Of a DNA stretch of 64,000 bases, positions 8,854 to 18,752 are shown in pieces. The DNA is from Planctomycetota bacterium. GTDB taxonomy: Bacteria > Planctomycetota > Planctomycetia > Pirellulales > Lacipirellulaceae. The notes beneath the pieces were generated by a model. That model had not been told where the DNA came from. It saw only the letters and a program-made list of their open reading frames with translations, and did not search any database. The stretch's first letter is position 1, and each line of letters starts with the position of its first letter. The position numbers and the translations under genes are program-made. Location: the NCBI GenBank assembly GCA_029259915.1, contig JAJDED010000038.1, positions 1-64,000 of the forward strand, written 5' to 3'.

Positions 8854-9319
8854 ATCCCATCATCTCCTCAACCGTACATACTAAGGGAGGGCTGAGTCCC
8901 AACCCTTCGAGCATGCGATACAGGCTAGGCAATATGTGTGCGTTGGCAATGTGTTTGCAGTTCCACGTCAATAGATATTCTACCGCGTAAACCGACGCAA
9001 TGGAAATATGAAGTGCGTCGAGTCTTGCCTTTTCTGGCAGTATCCCCGAGGAAACCAGTTTCGAGGCCACATCAAAAACTTCTGGCCTAATTTCCAATGT
9101 TGTCAGTTCACCAAGAATCTCCAATCGCCGACGTGAGAGTTCTACATCTCCGCGAGAAGCCTCATCATATACGAACTGCGAGACAAAAAGATCATGGCTC
9201 GAACGATAATCTGCCCACCACTCCCGTGTCAGCATCTGACGCGACAGCGACACAACATGGGAACTTAGCCCCGATGTCAGAAGGCTTATAACGGAAGTTT
9301 CAACATAGATGGATGCCAT
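8834..9319 (-). CDS. PIN-domain protein, VapC-like toxin
   Basis: The 161-residue protein starts SIYVETSVISLLTSG, as in the YIETSxxS subgroup of PIN ribonucleases, where Glu7 takes the usual first Asp place. Further acidic positions are in YDEASRGD (about 58-64) and ARLDALHIS (about 100), with a late LTWNCKHIANA segment. VapC toxins cleave RNA, often tRNA or rRNA. The gene starts 29 bp after eno in the same direction and probably shares its transcript. The flanking direct repeat suggests it arrived with its partner as a unit. Confidence 0.78.
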   Translation of the reverse strand: MASIYVETSVISLLTSGLSSHVVSLSRQMLTREWWADYRSSHDLFVSQFVYDEASRGDVELSRRRLEILGELTTLEIRPEVFDVASKLVSSGILPEKARLDALHISIASVYAVEYLLTWNCKHIANAHILPSLYRMLEGLGLSPPLVCTVEEMMGYDDSFE

Positions 9320-9348
9320 AGTTTCTCACTAGCCGTGGCGGATTGCCG

Positions 9349-11112
<1,764 letters not shown>

Positions 11113-12360
11113 GTGTCGGATCAGTCGGCCAAACTGGTGGAACTTAATCACAATCAAAACGGAAACCAGCACCGCAATGGAAACGGTTCGGCATCAGCAC
11201 CGTCTGTAGGTTTAGACGTCGAGCAAGCCGTGCGCGAGCGATACGGCGCCGCGGCCCAAGCGGCCGAGGCGGCCCTCTGCTGTCCTGTGGATTACGATCC
11301 CCAATATCTGAAAATCATTCCCGACGAAATCATCGAACGCGATTACGGTTGCGGCGACCCCTCGAAATACGTTCGCCCGGGCGAAACCGTACTCGACCTC
11401 GGCAGCGGCGGCGGAAAAATTTGTTACATCGCCGCGCAGATTGTTGGTGCCCAAGGCCACGTGATCGGCGTCGACCGCAACGACGACATGCTCGCCCTAG
11501 CACGCAAATACCAGCCGACCATTGCCGACGAACTGGGCTACGACATCACCGACTTCCGCAAAGGAAGCATCCAAGATCTGGCCCTCGACCTCGAAGAGTT
11601 CGAAACCTATCTGGCAGAAAATCCTGTGCAATCAAGCAGCGATTGGCTGCGGGCCGAAGCCCATGCCGACACGCTCCGCCAGACCAAGCCGCTGGTGAAA
11701 GACGATTCGGTCGACGTGGTGGTTTCCAACTGTGTTTTGAATCTTGTTTCGCAAGAGGACCGCCAACAATTGTTTTCGGAAATTTTCCGCGTGCTCAATC
11801 GGGGCGGCCGCGCAGTGATCAGCGACATCGTCTGCGACGAACCGGTCCCCGAACATCTGCAAGCCGACCCCCGACTCTGGAGCGGCTGTATTAGCGGGGC
11901 ATTTGGCGAAGAAGAATTCCTGCAAGCGTTTGCCGACGCAGGGTTCTACGGCATCACAATCGTCAGCCGTCAAAGCGAAGCTTGGGCCACAGTCGAAGGC
12001 ATCGAATTTCGCAGCATGACCGTCAGCGCTTACAAAGGGAAAGAAGGCGATTGTCTCGATCAACATCAAGCGGTTGTCTACAACGGCCCCTGGGCGCAAG
12101 TGAAAGACGACGACGGGCACACACTGTATCGCGGTCGACGAATGGCCGTCTGCGGAAAGACTTTTGATATCTATTCGCGAGAGCCGTACGCCTCGCACAT
12201 CACCCCCGTGCCACCCAGCAACCCGGTGCCGCTGGCCGACGCACAAGAGTACGACTGCCACCGCAACGCAGAGCGTCCTCCCCGCGTGACCAAAGGCCAA
12301 GATTACGACGCCACCCAACTTCCCGAAGACGACTGCTGCGGCAACAACGGCTGCTGCTGA
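11113..12360 (+). CDS. ArsM-like methyltransferase with Cys-rich C-terminus
   Basis: The 415-residue SAM-dependent methyltransferase resembles arsenite methyltransferases. It has a CCPVDY cysteine pair near residue 57, the SAM loop VLDLGSGGGKICY (about 103-115), VVVSNCVLNLV and LWSGCISGAF. The last two resemble the ArsM segments carrying the second and third arsenic-binding cysteines. It differs from typical ArsM by a Gln/Asn-rich N-terminal tail, an insertion rich in acidic residues (about 165-195), a C-terminal domain of about 120 residues and a final CCGNNGCC. GTG 11113 is the start, with AAGGAG 6 bp upstream. The substrate may be arsenic or another thiophilic metalloid. Confidence 0.75.
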   Translation: MSDQSAKLVELNHNQNGNQHRNGNGSASAPSVGLDVEQAVRERYGAAAQAAEAALCCPVDYDPQYLKIIPDEIIERDYGCGDPSKYVRPGETVLDLGSGGGKICYIAAQIVGAQGHVIGVDRNDDMLALARKYQPTIADELGYDITDFRKGSIQDLALDLEEFETYLAENPVQSSSDWLRAEAHADTLRQTKPLVKDDSVDVVVSNCVLNLVSQEDRQQLFSEIFRVLNRGGRAVISDIVCDEPVPEHLQADPRLWSGCISGAFGEEEFLQAFADAGFYGITIVSRQSEAWATVEGIEFRSMTVSAYKGKEGDCLDQHQAVVYNGPWAQVKDDDGHTLYRGRRMAVCGKTFDIYSREPYASHITPVPPSNPVPLADAQEYDCHRNAERPPRVTKGQDYDATQLPEDDCCGNNGCC

Positions 12361-12474
12361 GTGCGCTTCGCGAATTGGGGTTCCATCCAGCGGATCCTTG
12401 CTGTCTCACGACTATCTGCGAGAATACTGTCTGCTTACCTTGGCAATAGTATTCTTTGGCTTGTGAGAAGTATC

Positions 12475-13182
12475 ATGCGAAAAACAGTCGCGTTCGGTTA
12501 TTGTGTACTTGTTCAGACGATCCTCCCAGTTGCTGCCGAAGAGGGTTTCGTCCCGCTGTTCGACGGCTGCTCACTCAACTGCTGGGTCCAGCAAGGCGGT
12601 AAGGCCGAATACGCGATCGAAGGAGAGTCGATCGTCGGCACTTCAGCTGCTGATACCCCCAACTCGTTCCTGTGTACCGTGTGCGAGTATGGCGATTTCA
12701 TCTTGGAAGTCGAACTGAAAGTCGACGACGGCCTAAACTCAGGAATTCAGATCCGTAGCCACGTTTACGATCAGGAAACTCAAACCGAGGCAAAAAATTC
12801 TGCCGGAGAGGTGCATACCCAAACCATTCCGGCTGGCCGGGTGTTCGGCTATCAAGTCGAAATCGATCCCACCGACCGGGCCTTGTCCGGTGGAATCTAC
12901 GACGAAGCACGTCGCGGCTGGTTGGTCCAAATTGTAGGCGATCAGTACAAGGAAGCTCGTAAAGCATTCCAACGCGGCGAGTGGAATCGTTACCGAATCG
13001 AAGCCATCGGCAACTCGATCAAGACCTGGATCAACGGCGTGCCTATCGCCACTTTGACCGACGACGTCGATTCCAAGGGTTTAATTGCCCTACAAGTCCA
13101 TAGCGTTCCCGCCGACCTGGTCGGCAAACAAGTCCGTTGGCGCCGTATCTGCATCAAAGAGATCAGTCCCACGGAACGCTAA
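12475..13182 (+). CDS. Exported DUF1080-family (3-keto-disaccharide hydrolase-like) protein
   Basis: The 235-residue protein has a signal peptide (MRKTVAFGYCVLVQTILPVAA) and a concanavalin-like beta sandwich: EGFVPLFDGCSLNCWVQ, DFILEVELKVDDGLNSGIQIRSH, GYQVEID, GGIYDEARRGWL, EWNRYRIEAIGNSIKTWINGVP and GLIALQVHS. This order is typical of the DUF1080 domain, abundant in planctomycetes and linked to sugar degradation. Start ATG 12475 puts the signal at the N-terminus. It lies 115 bp past the methyltransferase gene; a functional link is not evident. Confidence 0.9.
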   Translation: MRKTVAFGYCVLVQTILPVAAEEGFVPLFDGCSLNCWVQQGGKAEYAIEGESIVGTSAADTPNSFLCTVCEYGDFILEVELKVDDGLNSGIQIRSHVYDQETQTEAKNSAGEVHTQTIPAGRVFGYQVEIDPTDRALSGGIYDEARRGWLVQIVGDQYKEARKAFQRGEWNRYRIEAIGNSIKTWINGVPIATLTDDVDSKGLIALQVHSVPADLVGKQVRWRRICIKEISPTER

Positions 13183-13211
13183 GGTATAATTTTCGGATTC
13201 ACCACGGCGGG

Positions 13212-13318
13212 CACAGAGAAAAGAACACTTATCTTCACTAATTTGCGCTTATCTGATTTTATCAGTGAAGATAAGTGCAGATAAGCGTTCTAAAATTTCT
13301 ACTCTGTGTTCTTGTATG
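13212..13318. repeat. Imperfect hairpin between convergent genes
   Basis: CACAGAG at the left pairs with CTCTGTG at the right, and AGAACACTTATCTTCACT pairs with AGTGAAGATAAGTGCAGATAAGCGTTCT inside. It separates the DUF1080 gene from the FtsK-like gene and may serve both as a repeat and a terminator-like structure. Confidence 0.65.
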
Positions 13319-13365
13319 TTCCCTAAAGACGGAAGTGGAGTGAACAGTAGGTGAGATGCGAACAA

Positions 13366-16300
13366 TTACGACCGTGCCAGCTTTTTGCCTGCGAGTTGCT
13401 CGCCGACGCAGGCCAACCATTCATCCGTCGGGCGGCCGTAAGGGCGGAACTTTTGTTGGGTCCCCAGGTCGTCGCGGTAAAGAATTGCCCGATGCTCGCC
13501 CAAGCGTCCCGCCGCGGGGGAATCAATGAGACTCGTCGAATCACCCGGGCTCATCTGTAAGGCCACGCGGTATTCCATTTCTTTTAAGGTGCGCCGATCA
13601 ATCGAACGCATGAGATTGTTATATGAATCGCACCAAACGAGCACATGCACACCCGCGGCAGGCCCTTCGCGAAGTAGTTCGCGAAACTGCACGTCGACTG
13701 CCGGCGGTTTGCCGTTGGTGCTGTTTTGCGACGTAAAACTAAAATCGTCTTCGCTCAATCGCAAATTGCGGAATTGGGCCAGATCGTGAATCACCACATA
13801 ATGCGGAGCGAATTGCCCGTCGGCAGGCTCCATGCGTCGGGCCACTTCCGCCGAAAGCTGACCAATCGCCTCAGCCACGCCTGAGGGCGACACACACCTC
13901 GCTTCGCCCGGCAAGATGTCGACAACCTGCTGCCAACAACCGTGCTGCGAAGATTCGGTGCGTGTGCCATCCAGCACCGTCACCTGTAGGCCATGACTGC
14001 CCTGCTGCGCAGCCAACGCCAGCACCGAGGTTGCAAGAATCCCCAGCGCGAGCGGTTCGTCCTGTCCAACAACCAAAAGATTTTGCCCCGCCTGACGACG
14101 AAGCATCACATGCGTGGGCGGCTCGATGCGCACTGCCGAGCCAAGCCACAACGTCGGTTCGGCAATCTCCGGAGGCCCACTGTCGGCCAGAGCGCTGACG
14201 AGCGCGGAGTTTTCGCTAGGATTCGCCGGCACATTGCCCTCGAACACAATCGGCGGCGGACTGGCGATTTCAAGCGACTCCGCCCGAGACCGAAGCTTCG
14301 ACAAAATCTCCTGCCGCTGCTCGTCGGGCAACCACACCACTTGGAACAAACTGTTTCCATCAGTCATTCCATTCTGATCGTTGTAAATCGCCTCGCCTGG
14401 TCGGTTCAGCAACCGGGCGGCCATGTTGTCGTCGCTCAGAATCAGATGCGCGTCGGTCTCGCTACATTCCAGCGCAATCCGCACCGCCATTTGCCCCAGC
14501 GTGCTACGCGCGAGCGAATATGCCCCCGCCAACGTCTGCGAACCCAACAGCACGTGAATCCCAAACGCGCGCCCTTGCCGCACCAATCGATCGAGCAACA
14601 GCGCAGCATCCTGAGCAAGTTTGTCATCATTAACAAACAGCTCTTGAAATTCGTCGACCATCAGCAACACACGCGGCATAGGCGCGTCGGACTCCGCACG
14701 GAATCCCGCCAAATCTTGCACGCCCAATTCCCGAAACTTCTCTCCCCGCCGACGCAGCTCTTCGTCGAGACGCTGCAATACGCTGACGCCAAACTCGCGC
14801 TCGCTCTCAATCGCGATCACCCGCGCGTGGGGTAGTTGCCCCGTGGCGTAGGCCTTGAATTCCACACCCTTTTTGAAATCGACCAGATAAAACTCCAATT
14901 CGCGAGGACTGTAGTGTAGTGCCAGATTGGTCACCAGCGCGTGGAGCAACGTCGACTTTCCCGAGCCGGTCTTTCCAGAAATCAGTACGTGTTGCGACGT
15001 CCCACGACCCAGACGAAGCGACTGCAATTCGTTCGCCCCCGCCCGACCCATCGCCACCACCAACTCGTGGGCCGTACTGCCGGTCCAAATGGCATCATCT
15101 TCCGGAGCCACCACATCAAAGGGAACTTCCACCCGGCTCGCCTCACGTGATTCAATCGCCACCTTTTGCAAAAGATCGGTGAGCCGCTCTTTCGGCGGCA
15201 GCGGGTCGAGCTCCAAACGCAATTTTTCGTACAGCGGATAATTCCACCGCATCGCATCTTGGGCCCACTCGAGATGCACCGCATCGGCAAACAGCTCATC
15301 CAGCGGATGCTCGCCGGGAAGCTTTATTCCTGAGTCAATGCTCATCAACAAATAAACTCCGCACTTGGGACCCGCGGTGGCGATCGTCATCAGCTTACGA
15401 ATTGCCGCATCGCTCAAACCTGACGGAAAATTCGCAATCACCAACACATGATACGGCTCGGCCACTTCGCCGGCGTGTTGATTGTACTCGTGGAGATTTT
15501 CGAACTGGTTGCGCAGATACTTTTGCAGCACCTTTTCCATGTGGTCGGACAGAAGCAAAAGCCGCTCGTCGATTTGTCGGGAGTCGGTCAAGATACGTCC
15601 GCCGACCAGTTGCTCATCAAAATCAGCCAAGTGCATGAACGAAGCAAAATTTTCGCCCAAGCCCGCCGGGTCGATAATCGTGAACCGCAATTTCCCCGCT
15701 GGCATAGCCGTGAGAAACCGCACCATCATCGACTGCAGCACACCCACCGCCGCAACCCGCCCTGCCCCCGCCGCCGAAATCACCAGCCTGGGCTGCTCCG
15801 CAAAATTCATCAGCGCCGGCAACTCAAGCTCCGTTTGTGCAGGAACCAATCGCTCGTCTTGCGATATCCCATGCTTTACCGCCTGCAATTGCAAGCGGTA
15901 GGTCCCAAATTGCATCGCTTCGGGCGGCTCCGCGGGCCGTTGCCAATCGCTCCACTCGGTCGACGACCAATCGGGAAACATTTCTGAGCAAATGGCACGC
16001 ATCGTAGACAGCTCGTCCGCAATTGTGGAAAACGAACGATGCCAACTGTCGGCCATGTTCTGCCACGCCGTTTCGGCTTGCTCTTTGGCTGCGCTGGTTC
16101 GCACTTCTTGCTGTGCGTGAATCGCGTGACTTCGATCCCTGCGTTGCTGGGCCAATTGATCCAACGACGGCGGGAATGTCTTGTCTGCTTCCGCCACCAC
16201 CGCCTGACAAATGCTGGCAGCCTGCTGCAATCCCGACGCATGCCTCGCTTCGGCTTGCGTCCGTTCATCCGCAACAAGGGTTTCCAATTCCGTCAAGGCT

Positions 16301-17277
16301 GCGGTGCGATTCCTCTCGGCCTCGGCCAACTCGTGATTGCGCTGCGAATGAATCGCTTCCGACTGTTGAACACAGAGGGCTTCCGCTTGCTCGCGTGCAG
16401 CCTGTTCCTCGCGCCGCGCATGGTCGAGCCAGTTGGTTATCTCCGCAAATTGGGCGAGCGATTGCTGCCGCGCTTTGCCACCAAAAAACCCATAGAAAAG
16501 CGCCGCCAGTGCTCCGCCAATTGCCAAACCAATCACCGGCAACCACCACGTCGCGCCAATCATCCCCACCGCAAGAGTACCCGACAACAGGCTGGCTCCC
16601 AACCACCAGCCAACCCAACGCCAGCCTTCCAACATCATGGCCGGCAGCCGCTGCGATTGCAGTGCCAACACTGCACGATGGGCTTCGGTGATGCACGTTT
16701 GCAATCGCTCTTCCGAAGAGGCACCGTACGCATCTTGGCCACCCTGAAATTGCACTGCCACTTCCCCCGGGCCGCTCGGCGACAATCGGCGCATCGCCAG
16801 CAGAGTATTCGCATCACGCTGCAAACCATCGATTTGAGCCTGGCGAGCCTGCAAACGTTGGATCGCTGCCGCATGTTTCTGCCCCGGAACATCCTTGGCC
16901 GCGTCGAACACCGCCAGCGCCTGCCATTCGCATTCCTTCTTCTTCCGCTCAATCGCCAACACCGACTGCTTATACTGCTTATCGATCTGCTGCTGCGCTT
17001 TGTCGAGTTGGGCCTGGTGCTCTTGCTCCGTCGCACGCTGCTGCTCTCGGGCTGCGTGTTTTGTCTCGGCATACTGGTTTTCACAATCGCGACGTTGCTG
17101 GCCACTTTCCTTGACCAACCGCTCTGTCGAAGCGTGAAACTCGTTTTCTGCTGCCGTCAACTCCGCCTCGCGCGTCGTGCTGATGCGCAGCTCCTGCTCG
17201 GCGCGCTCATCGGCCGCCTGCTGCAATAGCTGCATCAGTTCCAATTGACGTCGTGTTGAGAGTTGGGATGGTATCAC
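13366..17277 (-). CDS. FtsK/SpoIIIE-type ATPase, EssC-like (type VII-like secretion)
   Basis: The 1303-residue membrane ATPase has these parts in order: an N-terminal Gln/Glu/Ala-rich coiled coil (about 5-140), two membrane segments (about 217-272), a second coiled coil (about 275-400), and three ATPase-like modules. The first and third modules are degenerate (RLVISAAGAGRVAAVG; NLLVVGQDEPLALGIL). The second, around 740-940, has Walker A ISGKTGSGKST (about 766-776), Walker B VLLMVDEF (about 873-880), LVDFKKGVEF, and a late HVLLGSQTL. EssC/EccC ATPases that export WXG100 proteins have two membrane segments followed by three such modules; here coiled coils replace the FHA domains of EssC. The GTG start is 17 bp after the small W-x-D gene. 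A general DNA translocase role is the alternative, but the WXG100-like neighbour argues for secretion. Confidence 0.85.
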   Translation of the reverse strand: MIPSQLSTRRQLELMQLLQQAADERAEQELRISTTREAELTAAENEFHASTERLVKESGQQRRDCENQYAETKHAAREQQRATEQEHQAQLDKAQQQIDKQYKQSVLAIERKKKECEWQALAVFDAAKDVPGQKHAAAIQRLQARQAQIDGLQRDANTLLAMRRLSPSGPGEVAVQFQGGQDAYGASSEERLQTCITEAHRAVLALQSQRLPAMMLEGWRWVGWWLGASLLSGTLAVGMIGATWWLPVIGLAIGGALAALFYGFFGGKARQQSLAQFAEITNWLDHARREEQAAREQAEALCVQQSEAIHSQRNHELAEAERNRTAALTELETLVADERTQAEARHASGLQQAASICQAVVAEADKTFPPSLDQLAQQRRDRSHAIHAQQEVRTSAAKEQAETAWQNMADSWHRSFSTIADELSTMRAICSEMFPDWSSTEWSDWQRPAEPPEAMQFGTYRLQLQAVKHGISQDERLVPAQTELELPALMNFAEQPRLVISAAGAGRVAAVGVLQSMMVRFLTAMPAGKLRFTIIDPAGLGENFASFMHLADFDEQLVGGRILTDSRQIDERLLLLSDHMEKVLQKYLRNQFENLHEYNQHAGEVAEPYHVLVIANFPSGLSDAAIRKLMTIATAGPKCGVYLLMSIDSGIKLPGEHPLDELFADAVHLEWAQDAMRWNYPLYEKLRLELDPLPPKERLTDLLQKVAIESREASRVEVPFDVVAPEDDAIWTGSTAHELVVAMGRAGANELQSLRLGRGTSQHVLISGKTGSGKSTLLHALVTNLALHYSPRELEFYLVDFKKGVEFKAYATGQLPHARVIAIESEREFGVSVLQRLDEELRRRGEKFRELGVQDLAGFRAESDAPMPRVLLMVDEFQELFVNDDKLAQDAALLLDRLVRQGRAFGIHVLLGSQTLAGAYSLARSTLGQMAVRIALECSETDAHLILSDDNMAARLLNRPGEAIYNDQNGMTDGNSLFQVVWLPDEQRQEILSKLRSRAESLEIASPPPIVFEGNVPANPSENSALVSALADSGPPEIAEPTLWLGSAVRIEPPTHVMLRRQAGQNLLVVGQDEPLALGILATSVLALAAQQGSHGLQVTVLDGTRTESSQHGCWQQVVDILPGEARCVSPSGVAEAIGQLSAEVARRMEPADGQFAPHYVVIHDLAQFRNLRLSEDDFSFTSQNSTNGKPPAVDVQFRELLREGPAAGVHVLVWCDSYNNLMRSIDRRTLKEMEYRVALQMSPGDSTSLIDSPAAGRLGEHRAILYRDDLGTQQKFRPYGRPTDEWLACVGEQLAGKKLARS

Positions 17278-17294
17278 AATAGGCTAATTAACCT

Positions 17295-17519
17295 TCAGTT
17301 CTCACAATCACGCCGCACCTGATTGACCAAATGTTGCATTTGTTCCACCGCGTCGAGCGCCTTTTTCAAAGCGGGTCCGATAGGTTCCAAGTGGTTTTCA
17401 CAAAACTTTTCGCTTACACTGTCTTGCCATTGCTCGCCCGTCTGTTGCCAGGCGATTTGCAAATCGTCGAACGAGTCCCGCAGTTGCGCCGCGCCCGTAT
17501 CCAGATCCCAAAGTCGCAT
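17295..17519 (-). CDS. Short WXG100-like helical-hairpin protein
   Basis: This 74-residue, all-helical protein has the centre EQWQDSVSEKFCENHLEPI: a Trp-x-Asp turn followed by Ser and Phe as in WXG100 proteins, flanked by helices of about 30 residues. The same W-x-D-x3-E-K-F pattern occurs in the first gene of the locus. GGAG lies before ATG and only 3 bp separate it from the stop of the coiled-coil gene, so translation is likely coupled. It is probably a secreted substrate or chaperone partner of the FtsK-like ATPase. Confidence 0.7.
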   Translation of the reverse strand: MRLWDLDTGAAQLRDSFDDLQIAWQQTGEQWQDSVSEKFCENHLEPIGPALKKALDAVEQMQHLVNQVRRDCEN

Positions 17520-17522
17520 GAT

Positions 17523-18065
17523 TTACGGTTCTCCTTCGCTTTGGTGAGCTGGAGGAATGACACGACTCTCCGGCGATGCCGGAGGGCCCTCGATTTGGTA
17601 CGCATCCAACCGACTGACAATCTGCCTCAGCCTCGCGCGTGCCGTCGGCAACTCGGTTTCCAATATTCTTTTCAAATGGCTCACACGGCCTGTGTACTCA
17701 AACATTTCATGATGAAGCTGCCGCTTCCAATGTTTCAGCCGTTCGCTTTTCTCCCGGCAGGTAGCCAATCTTGCCTGAACTTTTTTAAGATTCGCGCGCT
17801 GCTCCCGGCAAGCCGGCCGTTCGCCCGCAACCGGGGTCATCAAGCACCGCTCCAATTCGAGTTTCGCATCGTGAACCGCCTGCTCCGCCAGACGGATTTG
17901 CTTTTTCCAATACGCGGGCCGATCGTGCTCGACCCATTCCACCGCACGCTGTAGCTCCGCCTGCAACATCTCGACCGCGTCCCGAGCCCGCTGCTCAAAA
18001 AGCGCCAGCGCACCCCGAAAACTTTCAATCGCGTCGGTCGAACGAACTTGCGCAGAATCGGTCAT
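17523..18065 (-). CDS. Coiled-coil protein of the WXG100/FtsK locus
   Basis: The 180-residue protein is almost entirely charged heptad-like helix from about residue 12 to 160 (ALFEQRARDAVEMLQAELQRAVEWVEHD..., RANLKKVQARLATCREKSERLKHWKRQLHHEMFEY). It ends in a Pro-rich tail (EGPPASPESRVIPPAHQ). No signal peptide or enzyme motif is present. The position between two WXG100-like genes and the ATPase suggests a structural or chaperone role. The internal ATG at 18065 is preferred over TTG 18074. Confidence 0.75.
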   Translation of the reverse strand: MTDSAQVRSTDAIESFRGALALFEQRARDAVEMLQAELQRAVEWVEHDRPAYWKKQIRLAEQAVHDAKLELERCLMTPVAGERPACREQRANLKKVQARLATCREKSERLKHWKRQLHHEMFEYTGRVSHLKRILETELPTARARLRQIVSRLDAYQIEGPPASPESRVIPPAHQSEGEP

Positions 18066-18083
18066 TTTCTTCAATATGTATTT

Positions 18084-18112
18084 CTTGGCGCTCTTGGCGT
18101 CCTTGGCGGTTT
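18084..18112. repeat. Single arm of CTTGGCGCTCTTGGCG repeat
   Basis: CTTGGCGCTCTTGGCGTCCTTGGCGG lies between the first and second genes of the WXG100/FtsK locus. The same arm is found at 11040, 42130-42246 and 44589-44740. Confidence 0.7.
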
Positions 18113-18131
18113 ATTCTTCTTGTTTGAACTC

Positions 18132-18404
18132 TTATTTCTGTTGCAGATATTCCTCGATCCGCTCCGCTTTGCGCAGCAAAAACGGCGAGTATTGGTTCGA
18201 TGCCTCGATCGAACGAGCGATCAGTTTCATGTGATGCTCAAACTCTTCAACAAACTTCTCGTGTTCCTGATCCCGCCAGGTGCTGTTGAGATTATGCAAC
18301 TGGCTGGCAAGCGTGGAAAGACGCTCTTCGAGTTCGACGTTGAATTTGCTCACCAGGTGTGCAAAACGCCTGAGCTCGGCCGGATCGACGATTGCCTGTG
18401 ACAT
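18132..18404 (-). CDS. WXG100 family protein (ESAT-6-like)
   Basis: The 90-residue protein has the WXG100 layout: a first helix (PAELRRFAHLVSKFNVELEERLSTLASQLHNL), a turn carrying the Trp motif as STWRDQEHEKF, and a second helix (VEEFEHHMKLIARSIEASNQYSPFLLRKAERIEEYLQ). Gly of WxG is Asp here. WXG100 proteins are small dimeric helical hairpins exported by type VII systems through EccC/EssC ATPases. AAGGGG lies 7 bp before ATG 18404. It is the promoter-proximal gene of a four-gene minus-strand locus that ends in an EssC-like ATPase. Confidence 0.82.
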   Translation of the reverse strand: MSQAIVDPAELRRFAHLVSKFNVELEERLSTLASQLHNLNSTWRDQEHEKFVEEFEHHMKLIARSIEASNQYSPFLLRKAERIEEYLQQK

Positions 18405-18752
18405 GACAGGCCCCTTCATGGCTGGGCAATGCAACTACGCATCCGCGCATGCAATACCACAGTTGATGATTTTCGTCAAAAAATAAAACGGCCTGTTCCC
18501 GAGCCGCCCTACTCGCACTTCATCTTAATGCTTTGCCTAGTATTGTTTCCAAAGCACCAAAGACCTTCGAATGAGAACCCCCGCAGAATATTCTACGAAA
18601 GCACGGTCCCCCCAGCAGTTCGATTCTAACCCAGGCCCATGGGTCAGTAAAGCAATCGCCAATCCGACAAGAAATAGAAATCCCCAAGAAATGGATTTCC
18701 CGCGAACGCATCTGGACGGAATTTTCGCTGTAGAACAAGAACGCGGAGCCGC
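18405..18752. other. Intergenic region upstream of the WXG100/FtsK locus
   Basis: No plausible gene is seen. Reading frames here have poor composition and no initiation signal. It should contain the promoter of the WXG100 locus and the 3' region of the FAAL fusion gene. Confidence 0.5.
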
